A stretch of 64,000 nt of DNA from positions 1 through 64,000 of the forward strand of contig CACGHD010000002.1 in the NCBI GenBank assembly GCA_902572825.1. Direction: 5' to 3'. This document shows positions 27,697 through 37,075 of this stretch, one piece after another. Source of the DNA: an uncultured Prochlorococcus sp. (GTDB taxonomy: Bacteria; Cyanobacteriota; Cyanobacteriia; PCC-6307; Cyanobiaceae). Made by a program: the position numbers and the translations under genes. Position 1 is the first letter of the stretch. Each line of letters opens with the position of its first letter. The notes under the pieces were generated by a model. That model made no database searches. It was given only the letters and a program-made list of their open reading frames with translations, and was not told the DNA's origin.

Positions 27697-30141
27697 TTAA
27701 TTCCTCAATTTAGTATTAAAACATTTTTCTATATTGGAAATGATATTTGAATGTATTGATGTAATGTCCGAGTCTAGTAATGTTTTATCTTTATCTCTAT
27801 AAGATAATCTAAATGTATAGCTTATATGATCATCTCCAAATTTAGTATCTTCAAAAACATCAAGTAAATTTACATCCTCTAAAAGATTTTTTCCTGTTTT
27901 TCTTATCTGTGAAGTTATTTCGCTAATTAAAAATTTCTTACTGAAAACAAAATTTATATCCCTTTCCATTTTCGGAACAATTGGGTATTGCTTATATATA
28001 GGAATCCATTTATTTTTTCTTGTACTAGCTCCTAAGAGTTTAGATACATTTATATTAAATAAATAAACTTTTTTTAATGACTTCTTTTCTAATAGAAGTT
28101 TAGGATGTATTTCACCAAAATAACCTGCATCTTTCCCTTCAATAACTAATTTCGCTGTTCTTCCTGGATGAAGGAAATCAATTGTATCAGTAGGTTTATC
28201 CTCAATTTTTATGTTCAAAGATGATAAAGCCTCCTTTAACTTTCCTCTGGCCTGGTAATAATTAAGATCGTTATCTTTACCCGAATTTATCCATTTTCCA
28301 AATATTTTATTTCCATAAATCGCACCATTCAGAACTTCTTCTTGAATAAACTCAGTTTTCTTATGAAAAACATTTCCAATTTCAAATATATAACAACTTT
28401 CTTGTCCAGCTTTTATATTACGGTTCACTATCTCCAAATGTTCTTTCCAGATATTATCTCTAAGACAGCTTGTTTCTAATAATAAAGGATTAGAAATCTT
28501 TATAAGTTTTTCATTATCTTCGGGAACAAGAGAGTAGCTTAGTACCTCGTTAAAACCGTTTTCTATAAAACCACTTTTCACTTTTCTCAATGCCAACTGT
28601 TCTGATGACAATTTTCCAGGCTTAATTGGATTAGGAAGTTTTAAGTCAAATCTGTCATACCCTATTAATCTCGCTATTTCTTCAATTAAATCTATTTCTC
28701 TTATTAAATCATGTGATCTATTAGGAATTACTGCTACATCCCAGCCATATTCTTTATTCTTTAATGTACAACCTATGAGTTTTAATTTATCAACTATTTC
28801 ATTATCAGATAAATTTCTTTTTTCAAATTGGTCGTTGATAATTAATGGACCAAGAATTTTATGTATTCGATTTCTCCGCAGTTTAATAAATATATCCTCA
28901 TTACTTATTAAATTCGAAGCATTTATGATTGGTGAATTAATAGAAAAATATTCTTCTAAAAGATTAATTGCCCTTGTTACTGCGCTTATTGTATTTTTTG
29001 ATGAAATACCTTTTTCATACCTGCTGCTAGATTCTGTTCTTATGCCAACCGCCTTTGAAGATTTTCTTATAGTAACTGGATTAAAAACAGCGCCTTCAAG
29101 GTAAATAGATGAGGTAGTATTAGTTACAGAAGTCTCTAAACCGCCTATCACTCCAGCAATAGCTACAGGTTTATCACAACAAGTAATAACTGTGATATTT
29201 TCATTTAAATCATATTCTTTACCATCTAAGCAAATAAGGCTTTCATTATCCTTGCCTTTTCTTACAGAGAAATCTTCTGGAGAAACTTCCTTACCAATTA
29301 AGTTTGAGAGTTTATCTTTATCAAACGCATGCAATGGTTGACCTTGTTCTAAAAGAATATAATTTGTTAAATCAACTAGAAGATTAATAGATTTTATACC
29401 TGATTTTTCTATACGGTCTTTAAGCCAATTTGGCGATAATTTCTCTCCATTTACTCCATAAATACAGCTTATTGTATAAATGCAATTAGATTCTATAGCC
29501 TCTGGACAAAGTTTAATTCCCTTAAGTAAATGAATATTGTATTTATGGTTTAATTCTGGAAAATTTAAGGTGGATTCTAAAAGGGCAGAAATTTCACGGG
29601 CTATGCCCATAACAGACATTCCGTCAGGTCTATTAGCTGTAATGGCCAAATCATATATAAAATCATTTAATTGAAGCAATTCAGACCCTGGAGTGCCCAA
29701 TTCATGTTTTAAGGCTAAATCTTCATCAATAATCTCTATCCCTTCACTAGAGTCCTCTAAACCCAGTTCTTGCAGTGAGCATATCATTCCTTCACTCATG
29801 ACACCTCTAATTTCACTTCTTTTAATAGTTAAATCAACAGCATTTAATTTCGCGCCGACAGTAGCAACATAAACATAAATATTTGGTTTAATATTGCGCG
29901 CACCACAGATAATTTGTAAATTCTTTGAATTACCAATATCGACTTGGCAAATTGAAAGCTTGTCAGAACCTTCGTGTTTTAAAACAGATAATACCTTACC
30001 TAAAACAACACCATTTACATTTTCCGAACAATCTACTAATGATTCAACCTCAAATCCACCAATAGACAATTTCTCAGAGAGATCTTCAGGAGTAGAAGTA
30101 ATTTCTACTAAATTATTCAACCAATTTTGAGAAACTTTCAT
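27697..30141 (-). CDS. pheT: Phenylalanine-tRNA ligase beta subunit
   Basis: The 814-aa beta subunit of the alpha2-beta2 enzyme charging tRNA-Phe. Domains: N-terminal MKVSQNWLNNLVEI, an OB-fold tRNA-binding domain (about 40-150), the B3/B4 editing domain (ANRPDGMSVMGIAREI), the B5 domain (RRNRIHKIL; LIGCTLKN), a catalytic-like core with DLIEEIARLIGYD, and a C-terminal ferredoxin-fold anticodon domain ending in FRLSYRDKDKTLLD. pheS is not in this window, so the two subunits are encoded apart, as is common in cyanobacteria. Confidence 0.96.
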   Translation of the reverse strand: MKVSQNWLNNLVEITSTPEDLSEKLSIGGFEVESLVDCSENVNGVVLGKVLSVLKHEGSDKLSICQVDIGNSKNLQIICGARNIKPNIYVYVATVGAKLNAVDLTIKRSEIRGVMSEGMICSLQELGLEDSSEGIEIIDEDLALKHELGTPGSELLQLNDFIYDLAITANRPDGMSVMGIAREISALLESTLNFPELNHKYNIHLLKGIKLCPEAIESNCIYTISCIYGVNGEKLSPNWLKDRIEKSGIKSINLLVDLTNYILLEQGQPLHAFDKDKLSNLIGKEVSPEDFSVRKGKDNESLICLDGKEYDLNENITVITCCDKPVAIAGVIGGLETSVTNTTSSIYLEGAVFNPVTIRKSSKAVGIRTESSSRYEKGISSKNTISAVTRAINLLEEYFSINSPIINASNLISNEDIFIKLRRNRIHKILGPLIINDQFEKRNLSDNEIVDKLKLIGCTLKNKEYGWDVAVIPNRSHDLIREIDLIEEIARLIGYDRFDLKLPNPIKPGKLSSEQLALRKVKSGFIENGFNEVLSYSLVPEDNEKLIKISNPLLLETSCLRDNIWKEHLEIVNRNIKAGQESCYIFEIGNVFHKKTEFIQEEVLNGAIYGNKIFGKWINSGKDNDLNYYQARGKLKEALSSLNIKIEDKPTDTIDFLHPGRTAKLVIEGKDAGYFGEIHPKLLLEKKSLKKVYLFNINVSKLLGASTRKNKWIPIYKQYPIVPKMERDINFVFSKKFLISEITSQIRKTGKNLLEDVNLLDVFEDTKFGDDHISYTFRLSYRDKDKTLLDSDITSIHSNIISNIEKCFNTKLRN

Positions 30142-30242
30142 ATATATTTTTTAATCAATGATGATGAAATAAATGGGTATACCTTCAAAAAAGTTTGTTG
30201 AAGATGTACAATAGAAAATTATACAATAAAGTATTAATTAAA

Positions 30243-30437
30243 ATGGCCAAAAAAGGGACAAGAGTTGTAGTAACCCTGGAATGTACTGAAGCTAGGACAA
30301 GCACAGATCCTAAGAGATCAAATGGTGTCTCAAGATATACTACTGAAAAGAATCGTAGAAATACAACCGAAAGATTAGAACTAAAAAAGTTTAATCCTCA
30401 CTTAAACAGAATGACAATTCACAAAGAAATAAAGTAA
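30243..30437 (+). CDS. rpmG: 50S ribosomal protein L33
   Basis: A 64-aa ribosomal protein starting at the ATG at 30243 ([17 protein letters not shown]), which matches the family's usual N-terminus. A longer in-frame start at 30195 would add 16 unrelated residues and is rejected. The motif [14 protein letters not shown] and the final [16 protein letters not shown] are typical L33. It lies 12 bp before rpsR in one operon. Confidence 0.96.
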   Translation: MAKKGTRVVVTLECTEARTSTDPKRSNGVSRYTTEKNRRNTTERLELKKFNPHLNRMTIHKEIK

Positions 30438-30449
30438 TCAAATTAAATC

Positions 30450-30671
30450 ATGCCTAACTCAATTTTTAAAAAACAATTATCACCTATCAAACCTGGAGAT
30501 CCTATTGACTATAAGGATGTAGAACTACTAAAAAAATTCATAACTGAGAGGGGTAAAATCTTACCAAGAAGGATGACAGGTTTAACCTCTAAGCAACAAA
30601 GAGATCTTACATTAGCTGTAAAAAGAGCCCGAATTGTAGCTCTTTTACCTTTCGTAAATCCTGAAGGTTAA
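30450..30671 (+). CDS. rpsR: 30S ribosomal protein S18
   Basis: 73-aa small-subunit protein. The segment [20 protein letters not shown] and the RNA-binding [20 protein letters not shown] pattern identify S18. Paired with rpmG as in chloroplast and cyanobacterial genomes. The RNB exonuclease gene begins 45 bp later in the same direction. Confidence 0.97.
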   Translation: MPNSIFKKQLSPIKPGDPIDYKDVELLKKFITERGKILPRRMTGLTSKQQRDLTLAVKRARIVALLPFVNPEG

Positions 30672-30716
30672 TTACATATTGAATATAGTTGGTACTGTAA
30701 TTAATATCTCGAATAT

Positions 30717-31901
30717 TTGAAAGATTTAACTAATTTAAAAACATATATTATTGACTCTGATGATCCACATGAGGTTGATGACGCTATTTCATTAGAAATA
30801 AAAGAAGGAAATAAAAAAAATTTATGGATACATATTAGTAATCCATGCAAACTATTTTTGCATGACTCTAATGTTGATTTAGATGCAAGAAAGAGAAATA
30901 GCAGTTTATATTTAATTAATCAATATGTCCCAATGCTACCTAACGATATTCTTGAAAAGGCAAATCTAGCTCAAAATAAAATTTCAGAAACTATTAGTGC
31001 AGCAATAGAATTCAATGACGATGGATCAATAAATAATTATGAAATAACTGAAGCAATAATAAAACCAAAATATCAATTAACATATGAAGATGCTAATGAA
31101 ATATTAGAATTAGAACCTAAAGAAGAAAAAGATTTAATTGAGATTAAAAAATTATTAGAAAAGAGTATTATATTCAGAAAGAAACAAGGAGCAATTATTT
31201 TTGAAGGTCCTAATAGTAAAATTAAATTATATAAGGATAAGGTTGTACTAAATAAATTAGAGAAAACAATATCACAAGTTATAGTTGCAGAATCAATGAT
31301 ATTAATGGGTTATGTAACAAGTTTATTTGTAGATAAATATAATTTAGCGGCTGCATTTAGGATTCAGAAATTGAATTGTAATCCATCTGAAATACTTAGT
31401 AGATACAATAATAGTGATATTAAATATATAATATTAAAACAATATATGGGAAGAAGTTACATAACTACTAAGCCAGGAATCCATGAATCATTAGGCCTAA
31501 AAATGTATGTACAATGTACTTCACCATTAAGAAGATATCTTGATTTAATTATACAAAGGCAAGTCTATAATAAAATAAATAATTACGAAGTTCTAAGTAA
31601 AGATTCAGTCTCTAAGATTATAGATTATTCAAAGAACAGACAATCAGAGAATAATAATATATTTAAAAATGATAAATTTAAGTATTTAACATTATTTTTT
31701 AAGAATGAAAATAAAACTTTTTATAAAATAATATTCGTTAAGTGGATTAATCATAAAAAAAATATTGCTTTGGTTTATTTTCCAGATTATTCACTAGAAA
31801 TACTTATAACTCTTTTTGTATCAATAGAAATATATAGTAATAAAATATATAAAGTTAAATATACTATAAATGATAATAATCTTTTAGAGTTTATTTATTA
31901 A
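30717..31901 (+). CDS. RNase II/R-family exoribonuclease, RNB domain only
   Basis: Predicted 3'-5' exoribonuclease of 394 aa, starting at TTG 30717. The acidic metal-binding cluster IDSDDPHEVDDA (residues 12-23) lies at the extreme N-terminus, with Asp13, Glu19, Asp21 and Asp22 in the catalytic places. The third position, usually Asp in RNase II and R, is Glu here, a change I recall in some cyanobacterial and plant RNB proteins. The late motif CTSPLRRYLDLI, with the conserved arginine, is intact. The two cold-shock domains that normally precede RNB are absent, and no S1 domain follows. A second RNB-family gene at 46532 has the opposite set of losses. Confidence 0.88.
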   Translation: MKDLTNLKTYIIDSDDPHEVDDAISLEIKEGNKKNLWIHISNPCKLFLHDSNVDLDARKRNSSLYLINQYVPMLPNDILEKANLAQNKISETISAAIEFNDDGSINNYEITEAIIKPKYQLTYEDANEILELEPKEEKDLIEIKKLLEKSIIFRKKQGAIIFEGPNSKIKLYKDKVVLNKLEKTISQVIVAESMILMGYVTSLFVDKYNLAAAFRIQKLNCNPSEILSRYNNSDIKYIILKQYMGRSYITTKPGIHESLGLKMYVQCTSPLRRYLDLIIQRQVYNKINNYEVLSKDSVSKIIDYSKNRQSENNNIFKNDKFKYLTLFFKNENKTFYKIIFVKWINHKKNIALVYFPDYSLEILITLFVSIEIYSNKIYKVKYTINDNNLLEFIY

Positions 31902-31969
31902 TAAGATAATAAATATAATTGGTTGTTATTAGTTTAAAAAATATCTGTTAGTATTAATAAAAAAGCTTT

Positions 31970-33514
31970 ATGACTTTTGTCATTACTACACCTTTATATT
32001 ACGTTAATGATAAGCCTCATTTAGGAAGTGTATATACAACAATAATTTGTGACTCAATAGCTAGGTATAAAAGGCTAGCAGGTGAAGATGTTATTTTCAT
32101 CACTGGAGTTGATGAACATGGTTTAAAAATACAAAGAACAGCTAATGAAAAGGGTATTGAACCTAAATCACATTGTGATGAAATCTCAGAAGTGTTTAAT
32201 AATAATTGGAAAAATTGGAATATATCCTTTGATAAATTTATAAGAACAAGCTCAAAAAATCATGAATTTGTTGTTAATGAATTTTATGAAAGAGTAAAAG
32301 CATCAGATGATATCTATATGGGAGTTCAAAAAGGTTGGTATTGTGTCGGTTGTGAAGAATTTAAAGATAATCCAGAAAACTCATCAACATACAAGTGTCC
32401 CATACATCAAAAAAATCTAGAATGGAAAAATGAAGAGAATCTTTTTTTTAGGCTTTCAAAATATCAAAAAGAAATTGAGAAAATAATCAACGAACCTTCT
32501 TTTATAGAGCCAGTAGAAAGAAAGAATGAAATTATAAATTTTGTTTCTAGAGGTTTAAAGGATTTTTCAATTTCAAGAACAAATGTCACATGGGGAATTC
32601 CTGTCCCTGGCTACGATAACCATACCTTTTATGTATGGTTTGATGCTTTACTTGGATATGTAAGTGCCATTAGTTCTGATGCGACAGAGCATTCATTGGA
32701 AAAATCAATTAATGGAGGATGGCCAGCTGATGTTCATTTAATTGGTAAGGATATTCTGAGATTCCATGCTGTATATTGGCCCGCAATGCTCATTTCTGCA
32801 AATATGAGAGTTCCTAAAAAGGTTTTTGGGCATGGGTTTCTTACAAGAGAGGGGCAAAAAATGGGTAAAAGCTTAGGAAATGTACTCGACCCTGATTTAT
32901 TGCTTACAAAATATGGAAATGATCCTGTAAGGTGGTACCTCATTAAAGACATATCACTAGGAAATGATGGAGATTTTCAAGATAAAAGATTTGTTGACAT
33001 TATCAATAATGACTTAGCTAATACGATTGGTAATTTATTAAATAGAACATCATCTATGTCTAGAAAATGGTTTGATAATAAAGTTCCAAATAATGAAAAA
33101 ATTCTAAGTGAAAATAAATTAGAGAATTTTGCTAAAATTGCAGTCGAAAATTATATTTATAACTTTGATAACTTCAAATTAGATCTTGCAGCTAATGAAG
33201 TACTTAACCTAGCAATTAATACAAATTTATATTTGAATGATAATCAGCCATGGCTGTTAATAAAAGAGAAAGATAATCTACCTCTAGTCAAAGAAATAAT
33301 TTATAACGTTTTAGAAAGCACCCGAATAATAGGATTATTATTACTACCTTTATTGCCCGAATTATCTTTAAAAATTAATGAACAACTTGGTTCTATATAC
33401 AAAGAAGAAATTCCTTGGGAAAAACAATTAATTTGGGGATTATTAGTTAGTAACTCAAGTCTTCCCATACCCTCTCCAATCATAAATAAACTGGAGTATG
33501 AGCAAAATTTATAG
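31970..33514 (+). CDS. metG: Methionine-tRNA ligase
   Basis: Class I synthetase of 514 aa charging both initiator and elongator tRNA-Met. The HIGH-like motif is YYVNDKPHLGSVYT (residues 9-22) and the KMSKS loop reads KMGKSLGN. Only a reduced zinc knuckle is visible in the insert (CVGCEEF ... YKCPIHQ). The C-terminus ends after the anticodon-binding helices, with no appended dimerisation domain. Its last 17 bp overlap the start of the next gene. An elongator tRNA-Met gene and fmt are also in the window. Confidence 0.95.
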   Translation: MTFVITTPLYYVNDKPHLGSVYTTIICDSIARYKRLAGEDVIFITGVDEHGLKIQRTANEKGIEPKSHCDEISEVFNNNWKNWNISFDKFIRTSSKNHEFVVNEFYERVKASDDIYMGVQKGWYCVGCEEFKDNPENSSTYKCPIHQKNLEWKNEENLFFRLSKYQKEIEKIINEPSFIEPVERKNEIINFVSRGLKDFSISRTNVTWGIPVPGYDNHTFYVWFDALLGYVSAISSDATEHSLEKSINGGWPADVHLIGKDILRFHAVYWPAMLISANMRVPKKVFGHGFLTREGQKMGKSLGNVLDPDLLLTKYGNDPVRWYLIKDISLGNDGDFQDKRFVDIINNDLANTIGNLLNRTSSMSRKWFDNKVPNNEKILSENKLENFAKIAVENYIYNFDNFKLDLAANEVLNLAINTNLYLNDNQPWLLIKEKDNLPLVKEIIYNVLESTRIIGLLLLPLLPELSLKINEQLGSIYKEEIPWEKQLIWGLLVSNSSLPIPSPIINKLEYEQNL

Positions 33515-34121
33515 ATTAATAATCTTCCTTCAAATATTTATGATTGGTTGCACTCCAAAGGTAATTGATGAAAATACAGTTTTACAAAAAATAGACAGTT
33601 TAGATATGACTATATTCTCTAAAAGTGGAAATAAAATATATTCAATTACTAGTCCAAATTCAAGTTATGACAATATTAAATTAAAATTCGATTTAAAAAA
33701 ACCTATCATTAATATTCTTAATGGGGCAGAAACTAAATATATCATTAGTTCCGAAGAATCGACATTATCAGACAACAATAAACTTCTGGAATTGAAAGGT
33801 AATGTTAAATTAAAAACTCTTAAAAAAGATGAGTATATTTTAAATGCTGATAATTTTATTTGGAATATAGAAAGTACTAACTATCTATTAGAGGGTAATA
33901 TAAGATTTGAAAATCAAAATATCATCTTAAATTCAGGAAAAGCCATATTGGGTTCGGATAACATAATTGAATTTTTCAATCCAGTAAAATATATTATCAA
34001 AGATGAAAATAAAGAAGATAAATATGAAATAAATTCAGAAAATGCCTTCTATAATTTAAATACAGAATCAGTAACTTTTGAAGCAAAAGATAAAAGAGTT
34101 AAGTCAATAATTTATTTTTAA
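33498..34121 (+). CDS. LptC-like lipoprotein, probable lipopolysaccharide export component
   Basis: A 207-aa protein with a lipoprotein signal: hydrophobic residues 6-17, then the lipobox-like FMIGC, so Cys18 is probably lipidated. The rest is rich in beta strands, with repeats such as STLSDNNKLLELKGNVKLK and NADNFIWNIESTNYLLEGN, the pattern of LptC/LptA OstA-fold domains that carry lipopolysaccharide across the periplasm. It overlaps metG by 17 bp and is convergent with the next gene by 4 bp. Cyanobacterial LptC members are usually larger, so the identity is probable rather than sure. Confidence 0.65.
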   Translation: MSKIYRLIIFLQIFMIGCTPKVIDENTVLQKIDSLDMTIFSKSGNKIYSITSPNSSYDNIKLKFDLKKPIINILNGAETKYIISSEESTLSDNNKLLELKGNVKLKTLKKDEYILNADNFIWNIESTNYLLEGNIRFENQNIILNSGKAILGSDNIIEFFNPVKYIIKDENKEDKYEINSENAFYNLNTESVTFEAKDKRVKSIIYF

Positions 34122-34744
34122 ATTTTATTTTTTGAAAAAATATTATTAATTTTTTTGGACCAGTTATTAATCCATTTTTCATCAGACTTCGTAAAACACT
34201 TAGCACTCCAGCCTCCTATCAATATAAAAGCCTTATTATTTATAGGTACAATTAAGACAGATGGAATTTCGGCACAAAAATTAAAAAATTCATCTCTTCC
34301 AGGATAAAATTTAGTGTTTGCTAATGATATTAATTTCATATCTTTTATAGATCTCAGACAAGTTTCACCAGGTTTAAAATCATTACTTGAAGTTATTCCC
34401 CTCCTCAATATATTGAAGCCATCATTGTGAATTAATATTGCTGCTGCTGCTGTAGAAGTTAATATCGCTTCAGAACCCCATGCAAGTTCATCAATTACTT
34501 CATCCGGCATGTTTCTATCTAAGAAAAACTTATTATCTCCTTTTAAAACAGCTTTCTCACCAGCTATGGGTTGGAATTGTTTAAATAAAAAACCTATCAA
34601 AATAATAATTAACGAAGCTATTGCAGCTAACACTTGTGCTCTTTCAAGCTCAGGAGTGATTGCTTCTATTGAAATGAAATTTGCTATCTGAAAAATAAAG
34701 AGTATTACACCGACTGATATTAATGATTTCCCATTGAATCCCAT
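34118..34744 (-). CDS. Cofactor assembly of complex C protein, CCB2/CCB4 family
   Basis: A 208-aa membrane protein with two N-terminal transmembrane helices (about residues 8-25 and 38-54) followed by a soluble domain with a conserved FYPGRDEFFNF segment. This layout fits the CCB2/CCB4 (DUF2930) family that helps attach the extra heme c(i) covalently to cytochrome b6 of the b6f complex. The assignment is by overall resemblance and length. The gene is convergent with the LptC-like gene (4-bp overlap). Confidence 0.7.
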   Translation of the reverse strand: MGFNGKSLISVGVILFIFQIANFISIEAITPELERAQVLAAIASLIIILIGFLFKQFQPIAGEKAVLKGDNKFFLDRNMPDEVIDELAWGSEAILTSTAAAAILIHNDGFNILRRGITSSNDFKPGETCLRSIKDMKLISLANTKFYPGRDEFFNFCAEIPSVLIVPINNKAFILIGGWSAKCFTKSDEKWINNWSKKINNIFSKNKI

Positions 34745-34855
34745 ATCTTAAATATGTTATTTCTAATTAAATTATGCAAACATTATATTGTTTAGTACAT
34801 CTTAAATTACTCAAACATATGGTTTTTAATATATAATTAACCAAAACTATTAAAA

Positions 34856-35167
34856 ATGAACCTAAACATCAATAAATATATAATTTCCCTTATCTTTACT
34901 GGCTTTATTTTTATCCTTATCCCTTCGACTACATTCGCTAACGAAATTAATAGCATAAATAAATATTTTGGTGTTACTCAACAGAAGACTATTATAAATT
35001 ACGAAAAAAGTCAGCCTTCATCTATCGACAACCCTGTAGTGGATCCAAATTTTAACACTATGAGATCAAAAGATACTGAGAGCTCTACTGCTACTTATAT
35101 AGTTGTAGGTTTGTTAATTGCTGCCACAATTATTCCTTTAGCAACATGGTGGTATTTCTCTAAATAA
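34856..35167 (+). CDS. Small membrane protein with signal sequence, function unknown
   Basis: A 103-aa protein with an N-terminal hydrophobic stretch ending at a TTFANE cleavage-like site (about residue 29), a polar central part of about 45 residues, and a C-terminal helix (YIVVGLLIAATIIPLATWWY) ending SK. It could be a type I membrane protein facing the lumen or periplasm. I do not recognise the family. It lies 10 bp before cobU. Confidence 0.65.
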   Translation: MNLNINKYIISLIFTGFIFILIPSTTFANEINSINKYFGVTQQKTIINYEKSQPSSIDNPVVDPNFNTMRSKDTESSTATYIVVGLLIAATIIPLATWWYFSK

Positions 35168-35177
35168 TAGAGAATTT

Positions 35178-35738
35178 ATGAATGCCAAGGATTTTAGTAT
35201 TAGTGAATATTCATCTTATATAGTTTTTATTACAGGAGGGACAAAGAGCGGCAAAAGTGAATTCGCGGAGCATCTTGCAAAGGAAGTAAAAAACTTATCA
35301 TATGTAGCTTTATCTGAAAACAATTTGGATGATAAAGAATGGCAAGATAAAATTAATTTACATCAAAAAAGAAGGCCAAAAGATTGGAAATTAATAGAAA
35401 CGACAGATCTATTAAATACATTAAGGAATGAAGAAGGTCCATTATTAATAGATTCTATTGGCGGATTCGTTATGAAAAGTATTGGTAAGGAACAAAAAGA
35501 ATGGTCAACAAAAATGAATTCACTTATAAGTATCTTAATGAAAAGAAAAAGCAAAACAATTATTGTTGGAGAACAGGTAGGTTGGAGTCTGGTCTCTGAA
35601 TATAAAATTGGTAATACTTATATTGAAAGAATCGGCGAACTTCAAAAGAGAATAACCAAAATATCAAAAGATAATTGGCTGGCAATAAATGGTAGAGCAA
35701 TCAAAATAGATGGTATAAGTATTGAAATACCCACTTAA
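35178..35738 (+). CDS. cobU: Adenosylcobinamide kinase / adenosylcobinamide-phosphate guanylyltransferase
   Basis: Late vitamin B12 step: phosphorylates adenosylcobinamide and adds GMP for attachment of the lower ligand. The P-loop is FITGGTKSGKSEFAE (about residues 14-28). The typical INLHQKRRPKDWKLIET with the guanylylated-histidine region follows, then LLIDSIGGFVMKS and IIVGEQVGWSLV. The 186-aa length is standard. It lies 2 bp before trmL. With cobN and metH in the same window this supports a complete B12 economy. Confidence 0.9.
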   Translation: MNAKDFSISEYSSYIVFITGGTKSGKSEFAEHLAKEVKNLSYVALSENNLDDKEWQDKINLHQKRRPKDWKLIETTDLLNTLRNEEGPLLIDSIGGFVMKSIGKEQKEWSTKMNSLISILMKRKSKTIIVGEQVGWSLVSEYKIGNTYIERIGELQKRITKISKDNWLAINGRAIKIDGISIEIPT

Positions 35739-35740
35739 AA

Positions 35741-36223
35741 TTGGAAGTTGCTCTTTTTGAACCTAGAATCCCACAAAATACTGGTAATATTGCCAGAACA
35801 TGTGCCGCATTTAATATACCTTTAAATCTCATAGAGCCCTTGGGTTTTAAGCTAGAAGATAAATATTTAAGAAGAGCAGGATTAGATTATTGGCCTCTAG
35901 TTACTGTAAATCAGTATGAGAATTTTGAAAAATTTTTAGCGTCAAAATCAACAAAAAGAATAATTTCTTTTAGCAAAAAAAATGGATTGTATTTGAAGGA
36001 TTTTAAATTTAAGCTAGATGATATTTTGCTATTCGGAAGAGAAGATTCAGGATTACCCGATTCCATTATTGATAAAAGCAACTTTTTAATATCAATATTT
36101 ATGCCAAATATACAGACTGGAAACAATGATCAAAAAGGTGTTAGAAGTCTAAACCTTTCTGTAGCATGCGGAATTGCTATATATGAGGCCCACAAACAAA
36201 TATATTTTCAAAATGATAATTAA
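35741..36223 (+). CDS. trmL: tRNA (cytidine/uridine-34-2'-O)-methyltransferase
   Basis: SPOUT-class RNA methyltransferase of 160 aa that modifies the wobble base of certain tRNA-Leu in E. coli. Motifs: EPRIPQNTGNIARTCAAF at the N-terminus, DDILLFGREDSGLP in the middle, and the knotted SAM-binding end VRSLNLSVACGIAIYEA. The start is TTG at 35741, directly after the cobU stop. It ends 28 bp before a tRNA gene. Confidence 0.9.
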   Translation: MEVALFEPRIPQNTGNIARTCAAFNIPLNLIEPLGFKLEDKYLRRAGLDYWPLVTVNQYENFEKFLASKSTKRIISFSKKNGLYLKDFKFKLDDILLFGREDSGLPDSIIDKSNFLISIFMPNIQTGNNDQKGVRSLNLSVACGIAIYEAHKQIYFQNDN

Positions 36224-36251
36224 GTACATCAATGCCTTACAATATTCCCAT

Positions 36252-36325
<74 letters not shown>

Positions 36326-36396
36326 TTTTCAATACTTTTCAATTGAACAACATAGGTGAAATTTTAATTTAATTAAACTATTAAATAAAGACAATA

Positions 36397-36684
36397 ATGT
36401 TTAATTCACTCAGTACAGTTTTAGATCCAAAACAATCTAAAAAAAAATTTGCAGAAGCAAGAGTTGTGGTTCTTGATGACAATTTTAATACTTTTCAGCA
36501 TGTTGCAAATTGTCTTCTAACAATAATCCCAAGCATGAGTGAACAAAGGGCATGGGACCTAACCATCAAAGTTGACAAGATAGGATCTGCAGAGGTTTGG
36601 AGAGGTAATCTTGAACAGGCAGAGCTATATCATGAGCAACTAATAATCAAAGGATTAACAATGGCTCCAATTGAGAAAACATAA
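36397..36684 (+). CDS. clpS: ATP-dependent Clp protease adaptor ClpS
   Basis: N-degron adaptor delivering substrates to ClpC/ClpP. The 95-aa protein has the ClpS core VVVLDDNFNTFQHVANCLL (DDxxN-type loop near residue 27), a later KVDKIGSAEVWRG where most homologs have a histidine, and the ending KGLTMAPIEKT. Residues that form the acidic binding pocket appear conserved. Its ATG start lies about 70 bp after tRNA-Met; the DUF1651 gene follows at 11 bp. Confidence 0.88.
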   Translation: MFNSLSTVLDPKQSKKKFAEARVVVLDDNFNTFQHVANCLLTIIPSMSEQRAWDLTIKVDKIGSAEVWRGNLEQAELYHEQLIIKGLTMAPIEKT

Positions 36685-36695
36685 TATAAGAAAGA

Positions 36696-36947
36696 TTGGC
36701 AGAAAATTTTTGGCTTATAAATTCGAATCGTTCAAGAGTTAAAAGGTTTTCAAAGAATAATCAAAATAAAGATAAATTTTTTGAATATATGTTTATTGAC
36801 TCTGGGAGAATTCTTGGTGTCTTAGGAAAAGAACCACCTCTTATGACAACGAGAGAAGAACTTAAAGTTGATAAAGCTAGAGATGAATGGAGAAAATTAA
36901 TCGCTCAAGGTTGGAGGAGAACCAAACCAGTTTGGGAAGACTATTAG
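36696..36947 (+). CDS. DUF1651 family protein
   Basis: 83-aa protein of a family found mainly in marine picocyanobacteria: opening WLINSNRSRVKRF, central DSGRILGVLGKEPPLMTTRE, and the conserved DEWRKLIAQGWRRTKPVW near the end. It has no membrane segment; function unknown. The start is TTG at 36696. It is the last gene before the loose small-ORF region. Confidence 0.8.
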   Translation: MAENFWLINSNRSRVKRFSKNNQNKDKFFEYMFIDSGRILGVLGKEPPLMTTREELKVDKARDEWRKLIAQGWRRTKPVWEDY

Positions 36948-37075
36948 TATCCAATATTGTTACTAGGATTAGTGATATAAATTATTAGATTTAGGACGTA
37001 GTTAGCGGGTAAATTTAATGGCTTCAAAAGTAACAAAGCCATTCCTTGAGTCACATTAAATTCTTTATTTTTCAT
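36944..37075 (-). CDS. Possible small protein in the first spacer of the small-ORF region
   Basis: A 43-aa ORF from the ATG at 37075, beginning MKNKEFNVTQGMALLLLKPL and ending PSNNIGY, with one moderately hydrophobic stretch. It overlaps the DUF1651 stop by 4 bp. A perfect 8-bp inverted repeat (AATGGCTT/AAGCCATT, 37018-37042) lies inside it. The remaining 36948-37300 interval holds nothing else I can support; homologs would decide. Confidence 0.4.
   Translation of the reverse strand: MKNKEFNVTQGMALLLLKPLNLPANYVLNLIIYITNPSNNIGY

Noticed and set aside
28775..29104. 109-aa ORF on the plus strand inside pheT
   Set aside because: It is antisense to a well-conserved synthetase, has no recognisable domain, and its composition is that of reversed codons.
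30195..30242. Sixteen-residue N-terminal extension of L33
   Set aside because: L33 proteins start at MAKKGTR; the extra residues have no counterpart in the family.
37018..37042. AATGGCTT/AAGCCATT inverted repeat considered as a terminator
   Set aside because: No T-run follows on either strand and it lies inside a possible small ORF, so I only mention it there.
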